From positions 93,921 through 157,920 of the forward strand of contig NW_020312000.1 in the NCBI RefSeq assembly GCF_003144115.1: DNA of 64,000 bases, read 5' to 3'. The position numbers and the translations under genes were made by a program. The notes under the pieces were generated by a model. The model searched no databases. It saw only the letters and a list, made by a program, of their open reading frames with translations, and was not told where the DNA came from. The DNA is from Tilletiopsis washingtonensis (Eukaryota; Basidiomycota; Exobasidiomycetes; Entylomatales). Positions 44,463-55,200 of the stretch are shown in pieces; the stretch's first letter is position 1, and every line of letters starts with the position of its first letter.

Positions 44463-47155
44463 GCGCTGCGCCGCTCCGCTTCTCGACTTCGCAATAGATA
44501 ATAGCCTCCGGACGACGTCTCTCCTCACCATTTCCGCGGCCAATGGCGTGCCTGATTGCTCAGGGCCGCGCGGACAAGAGTCCGTCGCCGCGAGTTCCTG
44601 GTGCGAGCTGCGGATGCGCTAGCCAAAGCGAAGCATTAGCCTGTGCCCCTCCGGCGGCTCACTGCCGCCGCAGCCGCCGCAGCCGTAGCTTGGCCGGGCT
44701 GCACGAAGGTTCATTGGACGCACGCCGGTGCGGGGTCGCCGCATGCACGGCGAGGCGGAAGCTGAGATCAGCGAGGGTCTGTGCGGCAAGGATGCGCCAA
44801 GTCAGGGGGCGCACGGCTCGGGCTTATGCTCAAGGGTGCGCAGGCGGGCCCGAGCGTTGGCTGGTGATGAGCGATACGGAGCTGCACAGGCTTTCTTCCT
44901 AGCGTGGCCGGCCCTCGCTCGGCTCGGAGGCCTCGCCGTGCGCGTGCAGGAGCTGATCAGCGGATCTTCTCGCCGGGTATGAGGGGCTGCCGTCGCCGGT
45001 GGCGCTCCTGTGCTGCTGGCAGCGAGCATGCTGCGCCGTGCACACGACAGCGGTGGCCGCAGCAGCTGCGCATGAAACTGAAAGTGTGCGGGCCATCCTG
45101 CGGTGCGTGCGTCAGCCGCCAGGCTGTGCAGGGCGCAGCGGCGCATCCATGCACCATGCGCCAAGGCGCTGAGTCTGGAGTCTGCTCGTCCACGCCGCTG
45201 CGGCTCCTCCGTCGGACCGTCCTTCCAGCGCCATCCGTGCTCTGCTGCGACTGTTGGTTGGCGCCGCTGCGCCTGCATTATCGAGCACGCCAGCGAGCGC
45301 AGTGGCGGACGGGGGCAATACGGCCGCCTGCAGGCCCCCACGCTAGCGCCTGCACTGCGGCGAAGCGGCCCTCGTGCGCCCGCTGCGCCGGCCAACAGCC
45401 GAGCAAGCGGCCCTCGTATCGGGGCTCGCGCTGCGGCAGCGGGCGGAGCACGCCTCGGCCCCGGTGTCCACGCTCGATGGTCGCTCACTCCGTCACCGCT
45501 CCGCCGCTCGCAGCGACGTTGCCAACCGTCTCGCCATCGCGCTGCGCGACGCGTGCCGGGTGACGCGCTCGCTCGCCCGAAGAGGCAGCTCCCGGGCGCA
45601 CGCGCGCGCCGTGCCTGCAGAAGCGTGCTCCCAACGAGGCAGGAGGGGCCAGCGCTTGGCGCCAGGCGTGTTTGTGGTGTCGTGTGTGCCGCGCTGCCAC
45701 GCTGCGGCACCAGGCTGGGCGAAGCACGAATGGGGCGCGGCCTGTTGCTGCTCGCCTCGGGCTCGGCCGCTGCACGTTGCGCGTGGCCCGCCGGGCCGGC
45801 GGCGAAGGCGCCGAGGGAATCTCGCTAGTCGCGCGTGCCAGCAGAGCAAGAACGCGCACGTCAGCGACGCAACTCGGAGGCAGACGCAGCCGCAGAGCGC
45901 AGCGCATGCTGCACGAAGCTTCGCTGTGAAGGGCGGCGCCGCTGCACGATGCGCAGCTGGTGACAGCGTGCGAGCTCAAGCCGAGCAAGGCGTCGCTTCG
46001 CTTGCGCTCGCGGAGGCGAGTCCGGCGCGGTGCGTCAGCGGGAATGCGAAGAAGAGCCCGCCGCGTGTTCCGCCTCGAGCCTCGATGCTGCTATCCTCAG
46101 CGAGCAGGCGTGCTGGCGATCATGGATGCAGCACCCCAGCAGACTCGACGCTCCGACTGGCGGCGCAACCGGCTTCGGGCGCAAGTCCGTCTCTGCTTCG
46201 CCGGCCTCCGAAGCGAGGGGGCAGCGCGTGAGCGTGGTGGCGAGGCGGTACCCCCGGCCTCGTGCCCCGCCTCGCTTCTCGAAGCACCAAATGGCCGCCC
46301 TTGCCTTGCACCCTGCAGCTGCGTTCGCCGGCTGCACTGACTCAGCGCTGCGCGAGGAAGAACCCCGTCGCCGCGTCTCACCGCGCACATCGCGCGCCTC
46401 GGAGGCACCTACGCTGCGTCGCTCGGCGAGCTCGCCGCGCCGGATGGGCGAACCGGAGCGGCGCAGCGATAATGTCCGCGGCGAGGAGGAGGTGCAGCGG
46501 GCGGCGGGCTGATGCTGCGCTGCGCTGCTCGTCACCACGGCGTGTTCTGCGAACGGCCCCAGACAGCGCAGCGCACGCACGCCGATGCACGCTGCTGCAG
46601 CTGCATCGCCCGCATGCACCGAGCTGCACGTCTAGCGCGGGCGGGGTGCGCCCGTGGAGCCAAGGCCAGGGCGCTAGCGTGGAGGAGCGCCGCGTGCGGA
46701 AGGGTTGGTGGCGCCACGCGCCTGCGCTAGCGGAGTGGGCGGCTGAGGCTGGGCGCTGCTGCGTGCTGCGTCTGCGATGCTGGTGCGCTGGATGTGCTAC
46801 GCCGCCAGCTGTCGTCTCACAGCTCCGTAGCTGCCGCCGCCGCCGAGACGACACCTCGCCTGCACTGCTCCCCGTCAGCCCACGCCTCGCTGCGGCGTCT
46901 CCGTCGCGGCGCCACGGCACGCCTGTGCCTGCGCTGGTGCGCCGCCGGCCTGCTCCATCTGGAGCGCCGCGGGCCATCCGCGCGCGCTATCGGCCCACAG
47001 TTGTCCGGCCCTCCGCCGGCGCGCCGTCCCTGGGGTGTGCTCCTGTGGCGCTCGTCATGGCGCCCCTGGCACGCCTGCCTGATACGGCGGGCGACGGCAT
47101 GAGCGGTGCGCCTGCTCCGTCTGTTGTCGCACGACGTTGCTGGCACGCGGCCTGC
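44463..47155. other. Gene-poor, GC-rich block between ADE2 and the metalloprotease gene
   Basis: About 2.7 kb with no gene I can support. Many open frames of up to about 300 codons overlap on both strands, all rich in Arg, Ala, Ser, Cys and Pro and lacking domains. CpG is not depleted, unlike at 11 kb. The first 100 bases carry the ADE2 3' end (an AT-rich spot, aatagataatag, near 44494). The last part leads into the metalloprotease promoter. Confidence 0.5.
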
Positions 47156-47156
47156 C

Positions 47157-47162
47157 TATAAG
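47157..47162 (+). promoter_or_regulatory. TATA box of the secreted metalloprotease gene
   Basis: TATAAG within GCCTATAAGA, 113 bases upstream of the ATG and followed by a C/T-rich leader. The same 10-mer lies upstream of the secreted repeat protein gene (minus strand, 16015-16010). Its position also argues against starting translation at the in-frame ATG at 47165. Confidence 0.75.
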
Positions 47163-47269
47163 AGGTGCCCCTCCGAGCTGCCTCGTCTCTCATTCCCACA
47201 TCCTCTCTCTCCCACCCGCTCCTCTCCAACCCGGACCCACCTCCCACCCTCCGCCACTCGTTGCCCTCC

Positions 47270-48397
47270 ATGGTCCGCATCTTCTCCTTCGCGGCCGTTG
47301 CCGTGCTCTTCGCCTCGTCGGCCGCCGCCGCCGCCACGGGCCGCGGCAAGTGCGGCACGACGCTCACGCTCCCCTCCGAGCTCGAGAGCAAGGCTGCCGA
47401 GGTCGTCAAGACGCACAAGCTCAAGATTGCCTCGATGCCCTCGGGCAGCCGCGCCGCCTCGCGCTCCGTGCCCGTCAACTGGCACGTCATCGACGACGGC
47501 AGCAAGGGCAAGCTCACGTCGGCGCAGATCGCCGAGCAGCTGCGCGTCCTGAACCTGTCGTACTCGAACGCCAGCATGCCCTTCACCTTCACCCTCGCCA
47601 AGACGACGCGTACGACGAACAGCGACTGGTTCTACAACGCCTTCGGCGGCACCTCGCAGGAGTCTGCCATGAAGAGCGCCCTCCGCTCGGGCGGCGCCGG
47701 CACGCTCAACCTGTACTCGGTCGACCTCTCGGCGCAGGGCCTGCTTGGGTGAGTCGCCGCGAACGCGTCCGACATCGCCGCCCTTCCTGACCCGTTTTTC
47801 CAGCTACGCCACGTTCCCCAGCTCCTACTCGAGCGCTCCCAGCAAGGATGGTGTGGTCTTTGAATACAGGTTCGGACGACCTTCTTGGGCTCCAGGACGA
47901 TGCACGATGCTGACATACCGCACGCAGATCGATCCCGGGCGGCTCTCTCGCACCCTACAACCTCGGCGCGACGCTCACGCACGAGGTGGGCCACTGGGTC
48001 GGCCTCTACCACACGTTCCAGGGCGGCTGCAGCGGCAACGGCGATTTCGTTTCGGACACGCCTGCTGAGGCCTCGCCGGCGTCGGGCTGCCCCAAGGGCC
48101 GCGACACGTGCTCGGGCGGCGGCCTCGACCCCGTGAACAACTTCATGGACTACTGTGAGTATTTGCTCGGAGCAGAAGAGTGCAGCAGGGATGGCGGTAG
48201 ACCGGGAGAGTGCGGCAGAGCCGGCGGCAGGCCGGCAAGCGGCTGCTCGCGGTCCAGGCCGGCCTCGACGCGTCCCTCACCTGTGCACCCCACTGACACG
48301 TCCTCCTTCAGCCGACGACGCTTGCATGTACGCCTTCAGCTCCGGACAGGCGACTCGCGCCGCTGCGCTCTGCAACCAGTACCGCGCATCGGTCTAA
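47270..48397 (+). CDS. Secreted M43B (pappalysin-type) zinc metalloprotease
   Basis: Exons 47270-47748, 47804-47869, 47928-48154, 48312-48397 (285 aa, standard for fungal M43 enzymes). The signal peptide is [20 protein letters not shown]. Zinc site: [11 protein letters not shown], the extended HExxHxxGxxH of metzincins, just after [11 protein letters not shown]. The Met-turn is in VNNFMDYS. Conserved Cys residues in [16 protein letters not shown] and CPKGRDTC form the usual disulfides. Earlier family text includes [24 protein letters not shown] and GYATFPSSY. It probably digests host or environmental protein, or acts in wall remodelling. The intron after FEY starts gttcgg, an uncommon donor, but is required to join YR to [13 protein letters not shown]. 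The intron before the last exon is long (157 nt). Confidence 0.95.
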
Positions 48398-48917
48398 GAG
48401 ACGGGCATCCATCGCTCCTCCTCGACTCCTCGCACCCCCCATCCGCCTCCCGCCGCCACGGCCGGTCGCAGGCTCCCTTCCTGATGATTGATAATGACAG
48501 CGCCATTCCTTGTGCCTCTGATTGAGCTATGAAGCGAACTGGAGTTACGCTGAGCGTCTGTATTCAACCAGAGGAAGAGGTTGTTATCGGGAAGGAACAG
48601 CGCAGAGGGCGAGATGGCAGACGGCGAGGAGGAGCAGCACGACACGGCGCGCAGCTCGGCGCACTCGCCGCGCCGCGCCGGACTTAAGCCGCGTGGAGGC
48701 ATGACGGCACGCAGGCCGCGGCGCGACTGCCGGGCGCGTGCGCGGCACGAGAGCAGTGTGCTGCTGGCAGGCACCGGCTCCGGCAGCCGGCGGGCCCGAC
48801 GTGGCTTGTGCCCTCGGCGCCGTGCCTGGCAGCGAGGAAGAGAACTCTTAACGGCGCGCTGCAGTGAGCATCCTTGACTTCCCGCACCCACATCCTCTCT
48901 ATCCCACCTCACACATC
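48398..48917. other. Intergenic region between the metalloprotease and oxidoreductase genes
   Basis: About 520 bp. The beginning is C/T-rich and then AT-richer (48480-48560), probably the metalloprotease 3' untranslated region. The GC-rich 48600-48850 part followed by a C-rich leader presumably contains the oxidoreductase promoter. Nothing else seen. Confidence 0.4.
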
Positions 48918-50376
48918 ATGTCACTGCCAACGTCGACCAAGGCCTGGGTGCTGACGCAGTACTGCACCGGCCCGCTCAGCGAGTCCGAGAACTTTGCGCT
49001 CCGCGAATTCCCCATTCCCGAGCTCAAGGACGGCGAGGTGCTCGTCAAGGTGCAGACCATCGGCCTCGAGCCCGCCATGCGGCCCTCGTACTCGCTCGAG
49101 AAGTCGTACCGCGAGCCCACGCCGCTCAACGTGAGTGGTCGCGTGTGTGCGGCAGCGGCACGGCGGCTGACTGTGCCGTAGACGCCGCTGTGGGCGTTTG
49201 GCGTCGGCGAGGTCGTGGCGAGCAAGTCGGACAAGCTCAAGACCGGCGCGTGAGTACTGCCAGACAGGGCCACGTAGGCACGCTCTGAGGCCTTTCCCGC
49301 AGCATCGCGTACGGCCTCTTCAGCATGAGCCAGTACCACGTCGCCGGGCCCGAGACGCCCTTCCTCATGCCCGTCGACCCGAAGATCGGCAAGCAGGTGC
49401 TCTCGCTCTTCGCGCCGCCCGGCCTCGCCGCGCACGTCGGGCTCTTCGAGATCGGTGAGCTCAAGAAGGGCGACACGGTGCTCGTCTCGGGCGCTGCCGG
49501 CGCCACGGGCTCCATCGTCATCCAGATCGCAAAGCGCGTCGGCGCAAAGAAGATCATCGGCATCGCGTCGAAGCGCAAGCTCGACGCCGTGCTTGCCGAC
49601 GGCGCCGACGAGGCCGTCGCGTACGACGACGACGACTTTGAGGAGAAGCTGAAGAAGGCGACGGGCGAGGACGTGAACCTGTACTTCGAGGTGCGTGCGA
49701 TGAGCTGCGCCTGACTGCCGCATGCACTGACACTGCTGCACAGAACGTCGGCGGCAAGGTGCTTGACGCTGCGCTCGGCTGCATGGCGGCGTACGGCCGC
49801 ATCGCTGTGTGAGTCAGGCGTTGTGCTACACTACTGCAGCACACTGACACTCTGCTCAGCTGCGGCATGATCTCGCAGTACGACAGCATCGGCGGCGACC
49901 GCAACAGCTTCGAGGGCATCAAGAACAGTCAGTCGAGTGGTGGCCTGCATGCTGAGCTTCGCTGATGCCTCTGCTTTCAGTCCGCTACATCCTCACCCGC
50001 CGGATCAAGTGAGTGTCGCGCGCGCTCGCCGCACTGCACCCGCTTCTAACACCGCCGCTTTGCAGGATGCAGGGCTACATCTGCTCGCAGGTCAACGACG
50101 AGGCCGTGCCCAAGGCCATCAAGGACCTCGGCGCGTGGGCACACGACGGCTCCGTCAAGGCTGCGTAAGTGGAGCAAGGCTACTTACACGCCTCACACGC
50201 AAGCTGACCACGCCGCACAGCATCTACACGCACCCCGACAAGGGCGTCGAGCACTGCATCAAGGCATTCCAGGGCCTGCTGACCGGTGGTGCGTGCCTCA
50301 GACTGCACTCATCGCTGCTGCCTGTGCTGACCCTCATTCTGCAGCCAACACCGGCAAGATGACCGTCGACTTCTGA
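48918..50376 (+). CDS. MDR-family NADP-dependent oxidoreductase (enone/alkenal reductase type)
   Basis: Exons 48918-49130, 49182-49249, 49303-49690, 49744-49808, 49860-49927, 49981-50008, 50066-50164, 50221-50288, 50345-50376 (342 aa). A zinc-free medium-chain reductase resembling leukotriene B4 12-hydroxydehydrogenase, plant double-bond reductase and fungal Zta1-like enzymes. The N-terminal GroES-like half has WVLTQYCTGPLSESENFALR and GEVLVKVQTIGLEPAMRP. The dinucleotide fold has VLVSGAAGATGSIVIQIAKR (about residues 150-170) and a later KVLDAALGCMAAYGRIAVCG. The C-terminus is IKAFQGLLTGANTGKMTVDF. It probably reduces alpha,beta-unsaturated carbonyls with NADPH; the exact substrate cannot be read. 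Intron 1 ends in tag rather than cag. The start is 45 bases before a well-conserved stretch, with no upstream Met in frame. Confidence 0.92.
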
Positions 50377-50466
50377 CTCGCACAAAACTACGGCGCTGCT
50401 TGCCTCTAGCGAATGAAACGATGCTCATACTGCAGAAGCTGCGTGACTGATGGATATTATGTCCTG

Positions 50467-52065
50467 CTACCTCCGGCTCTTCTTGCCGCCGCCGCGTCCG
50501 CCCCGGCCGCCGCCACCGCCTCGCCGTGCGCCGCCGCCGCGCGAGGCACCGCCGCCGGGCACGCCAGCCTCGACGACATCGTCGTCGCGGTCCATGTCGT
50601 CCTTGTCTCCTCTGCGCTTGCGCTTGCCCGCGCCACCAGCGCCGCCCTTCCACTCCTTCATCTCGCGCACCGCCTCGCGGCTCGCCTGGCCCACGCGCTC
50701 CGCCAGCATCATGACGGTCTCCTTCTCGCAGCCCGGAAATTCGCTGAGCTTCTCGCCGATGACGGCCTCGATGCGCTGCAGCAGCTCGACGTCGTACTGC
50801 GTCACGAGCGTCACACTCTTGCCGCTGCGGCCAGCACGCGCCGTGCGGCCGACGCGGTGGATATAGTCCTTGGAGTGCGTCGGGATGTCGTAGTTGACGA
50901 CGAGGTCGACGGCGGGAATGTCGAGACCACGCGAGGCCACGTCCGTCGCGACCAGAATGCTGCGGCCGCCGGCCTTGAACTTGTTGAGCGCACCCAGACG
51001 TGCCGTCTGCGAGAGCTGGCCGTGCAGCGGAATGGCTGGGAAGCCGAGCATGCGAAGCAGCACCGAGAGGCGCTGCGCATCATGCACCGTGCGTGTGAAG
51101 ATGAGCGCCGACTGGCCGACCTGCTCATTGGCAAGATGCACGAGGTACGTGTCCTTGTGCGCGAACGGCATGAAGAGGTAGTGCTGCGAGAGTGTCGAGA
51201 CTGTTTGATACCTGCGAGAGCGTCAGCCTGGCGCTCAGCGCTCCGCCACAGCACATGCCGCGACTCACTTGGTGCCGACCTCGACGCGCACCGGATTCTT
51301 TAGACTGGCACGCTGCAGCTTCGCCACCTTCGTCGTCATCGTGGCGCTGAAGAGCATGGTGCGCCGCTCGCGCGGGATGGCCTGCAGCAGCTTGTCGATC
51401 ACCGGGCCGAAGTCCATGTCGAGCAGCCGATCTGCCTCGTCCATCACCTGCAGGGCACGTCAGTGCTGCAGCTCGCGAGCAGCGCATCAGCTGACACTCA
51501 CCAGGTACTTGAGGTTGCGCAGGCTGAAGCCCTTCGTGTTCTCCAGGTGGTCCTGCAGCCGGCCAGGCGTGGCGACGACGATGTGCGGGCGCTTCGAGAG
51601 GGCGATGCTCTGTGTCATCATGTCCATGCCGCCGACGATGGTGGCGCAGCGCACGCCAATGACGCTGCCGAGTGCCTCGATCTGCTGTGCGATCTGGTAC
51701 GCCAGCTCGCGCGTCGGCGCAAGGATTGCGGCGAACAGCGGCTGCGGGTCGTCCCACAGCGCGTGCAGGATGGGGATGCTGAACGCCGCCGTCTTGCCCG
51801 AGCCCGTCTGAGCCAGGCCGATGACGTCGCACCCCGCCAGCGCCTCGGGGATGGCTTGCGCCTGGATGGGCGTGGGCGCCTTGAAGTTCATCGTCGCGGC
51901 CGCCTCGCAGATGGAAGGGTGCACGCCGAGCTCGGCGAACGAGGGCACGCGCTCATCGGCGGCGGCAGCCTCGAGGCGCGACGACGAGGCGACGGGCTCG
52001 GGCGACGCCGAGCCGGAGGAAGAGGCGGCGGACGAGGCCGACGTGGCAGACTCTGAGTCGGACAT
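50467..52065 (-). CDS. RRP3: DEAD-box RNA helicase, DDX47/Rrp3 type
   Basis: Complement exons 52065-51502, 51447-51269, 51211-50467 (495 aa). Nucleolar helicase for small-subunit rRNA processing. All motifs are present: a Q-motif region ([21 protein letters not shown], then TPIQAQAIP), [13 protein letters not shown] (I), APTRELA (Ia), [24 protein letters not shown] (which is Rrp3-specific in wording), [10 protein letters not shown] (II), LFSATM (III), [42 protein letters not shown] (V) and [13 protein letters not shown] (VI). The C-terminal tail is a Gly-rich RGG stretch ending KKSRR. The Ser-rich N-terminus is about 35 residues. The next gene on the right is divergent with about 245 bp between the two ATGs. 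Confidence 0.96.
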
Positions 52066-52309
52066 GGTGAGGTGAGGATGGGTGAGGGCAGGAAGGAGCG
52101 CTGCCAGCCCGGGTGGAGAAGGCGCGCCGCTGCCACAAATTTCGTCGGCCGAGCAGCTCCGCGGAAGTCAGGCACGGGCTCAGCCGGGCTGCTCCCACGC
52201 TGTGCTGCCTCCATGCTCCTCGCCGACGCGATGTGGCCGGCTCCACATCCTCGTCTCCTCACCGCAACGTCCCCCCACCTCGCTGGTCACTCTTGTCTCA
52301 CGCTGCGCC

Positions 52310-55080
52310 ATGCTGCACGCTACCGCCAAGCAGCTGCGCATGTCGCTCGCGCGCGGCGTGCGGCAGACGGCGGCAGCGCATGCCCGGCCTCGCGCCGTGC
52401 CGCTCCTCGCTGCCTTGCCTGCTCGCGCTGCCTCTTCATCGGCAGCAGCCGCTTCAGCGCGCGTCGCAGCCGAACCTCTGCTGCGGCAGCCACGACCTCC
52501 CATGAGCACTCCTCAGCGCCGCACTTTGGCTCAGCATGCGCCGGCACCAGTGCCCACGGCCAGCGCTGGTGCGGCTGCGTCGCTGCCAGTAGCACTGCGC
52601 ACTCGCAATCTTCTCGCCCAAACGGCACAGCTGCTCGACGACCGGTGGGCATCACGCTGTCTCGCCGCATCGGACAGGCTGCTGCCTCAGCATCTCGCTT
52701 CCGAGCAGGGTCGCAGAGCCAGAGTTGCTGGTGAGGACCTAGTCGTCCGGCAATGCGGCTGGGCGACGGCAGGCTTCAGGCACGCATAGTCGGCCGAGCT
52801 CGCTCCGGCTTCGCGGGCTCCAGCTGAGCTCTCTCTGTCTCGCAGTCATCGGCGCATCATCTTCTGGCACCGCCGAGCTCGTGACTGCGCTGCTGGACGA
52901 CCCGCTCTCGACGCAGTCGCACCGGCTCTCTCTCACTGCACCCACGTCTGGTGATGCAGAGCTCGGCGAGGTACTTGACCCGCTGCGGGCACTGCGCGAG
53001 CGGCATACTCGGCGGCTCGGCATGGAGGAAGGCGCTCTGCGGCTTTTGTGAGTCATGCTGTGCAGCGCTGTCCTGCGTCGACGCTCATGCCGGTCGAACA
53101 GGTACGGCGAGCAGCCAGGCCTGACGCAGCGAGTGGACGAGGTGACGCTGCCGCTCGACTGGCTGCGGACGGCCAATGTCGAGCTCGTCGAGGTGCTCGG
53201 TGAGCCAGGGTCGCTGCAGTGCCGCAGCCTTGCAGCGCTCACGCAGTCTCCGTCTCAGACCCACGCTCCGACGAGGCCATGCTCGACCTGCTGTACTCTT
53301 GCGACGCGCTCGTCTTCACCATCTCGGCCTCCGAGCTCTCGCGGAGCGCCACGCTAGGCCCCCGCGCCGCAGAGGCCGATCCGACGCTCTCGCTGCTCTC
53401 TCACTTTGCCTCAAAGCCCGGCACACGGCTGGCCGTCAATCACGATGGCGTGCCGCCGGCGGCCGGCACGCCGCCAGCACAGGCGTGGGACGTGATGCTT
53501 GACTCCGCTGTCGGCCAGGAGGCCGGCCATGCGCTGCGCAGACACGCTGCCGAGCCGGTGCAGCACGTCAATGCTGCATTGGCCGCGCGTGCCAACGACG
53601 CGCTGCGACGAGCACTCGAGACTCAAGCTGGCGCGGCAACGAGCGGCAGCGGCGATGCACTCGAGCTGTGGGAGACGTTCCGCAGCTTCTCGTCTGCAGC
53701 ACGGCTGCAGCCTTTGCACAGCCTTCTCATCTCGCCGCCGGTCCTGCCTGCGTTCCAGCAGGCCGGAGACGACGCACGAGAGGCGCTGCTGCTTCAGACA
53801 GCCGGTGTCGTCTCGCAGCACGCCATCGACGAAGCGGCCGCTGTGCTGTACGAGGCACGGGAGGAAGTGCGTCGTGCCGAAGGCTTGGCGACTGTCCTGC
53901 ATGGCGACGCCGACGCCAGCATCGCCAGTCTGCGCGAGGCCATCCTTGCGGCACCGGCGGCGGGCGAGGGCGACGACAGCAGCATGATCAGCAGCGCAAC
54001 CAAGGTCCATCTGCGTGCCGGTGACCGCAGCCACGCCGCGCTCGGTGTGCTCTCCGACTCGGGTGCGGAGCTGGAGCAGACCTTCTCGCGGCGACTGCCG
54101 TGGTGGAAGCTCGGCTGGAAGGTGGACGATGTGCGCGCAGAGGTCGAGGCCGGCGTGATGCGCAGCTTCGCAAAGGATCTCGAGGAGAAGCTCATTTTCG
54201 AGGCCGGCCGTCTTCTCAGCGTCGCCGAAGCACAATCGCGGAAGACGTTCGAGTCTCTCGACACGCTCACCCAGCCCCTCTCGTCGCGGTCGAAGGGCAA
54301 GACCGAGGATCGAGGTGCTCGCACCAACTCTGTCTTCGCATCGGCAGTGCTGCGGAACACCGTCAGCCAGCACACGCTTGCCAGCGCTCGTACGGCTCTC
54401 AAGCCACGGGCGCTGGCCGAGCCCATCTCTGCCCGCCGCGCGCAGCTCTTCGCACCTGGCGGGCCGGTCGACGTTCTCGTCGCTCGGGCGCAAGCACTCG
54501 TCGTCTCGACGTACCTCAGCGCGGCAATTGTGATCGGCGCCAGCGTCGCCTCCGCGCACGCCACGAGCCCGGTGCTCGCACGCACGCCGCTCGGCCAAGC
54601 GCTCCCTGACGTGCTCTCGAGCTTTGCGCTCACGTCAAGCACGGCCACGGGCGTGGCGGCGCTCGGCTGCCTGCTGCTGGCATGGCGGCTGCAGGGTCGC
54701 TGGGGCAAGGCGAAGCGCAAGTTCTGGCAGGACTGGGACCGTCTCGCTCAGGGCCTGGATGCCGACCTCGAGGTGTGTCGCGAACACTCGCTGCCCATCA
54801 CTCTCGCTGACATCTCGCTTCACTGTGCGCACAGGCCAAGGTCGAAGATATGCTCCGGGCTCATGTCTTTGCGCAGCCACTGTCGGCCGCAGAGGCATTG
54901 CGCAAGCTCGCAGCACAGCGCTCGACGGAGCTTGAGGCTCACGCAAGCGCGCTCCGCCACACAGCTGCCGAGGCACGAGCCCTGCAGCCGGTCGCTGCTC
55001 TCACTGCGGAGTTGTCTGCTCCTGCTGATGCAGCAGACGCCTCAGGGCCCCGGCAATCTCGCTCGCAGCCGGCGATATGA
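52310..55080 (+). CDS. Mitochondrial GTPase-like membrane protein, Mmc1-like (tentative)
   Basis: Exons 52310-52730, 52846-53047, 53102-53199, 53247-54772, 54835-55080 (830 aa). The N-terminal 80 residues are rich in Arg, Ala and Ser without acid, as in a mitochondrial presequence. After the first splice the sequence reads RVAVIGASSSGTAELVTALL, shaped like a GTPase P-loop but with Ser-Gly-Thr in place of the usual Gly-Lys-Ser/Thr, so nucleotide binding is doubtful. A long helical part follows (Ala/Glu-rich), then LPWWKLGWKVDDV, and two hydrophobic helices at about 657-677 and 705-722. The tail is helical. This order (presequence, degenerate GTPase, stalk, paired membrane helices) fits fungal Mmc1-type inner-membrane dynamin-like proteins, but the label comes from architecture only. 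Confidence 0.5.
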
Positions 55081-55200
55081 GCGGGCTCGGCGGCAATGCA
55101 CCACATACAAACGCGTTCTTGCGTGCGGCTAGGCGTAGAATTACAGTGACAGACGCGGTTGACCCCGAGAGAAGATGTGGCGAGACAGGCGCGAGGTCGC

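Noticed and set aside
45103-46231. Frames of 240-285 codons in the block after ADE2
   Set aside because: Overlapping frames on both strands with Arg/Ala/Ser/Cys bias, no domain and no plausible splice partners.
44463-47155. Possible transposon or long terminal repeat in the gene-poor block
   Set aside because: No direct or inverted terminal repeats, no reverse transcriptase, integrase or transposase motifs were seen by eye.
47165-47269. Upstream in-frame ATG at 47165 as start of the M43 protease
   Set aside because: It lies only three bases after the TATA box, hence before the likely transcription start, and would hide the signal peptide behind a Ser/Pro-rich leader.
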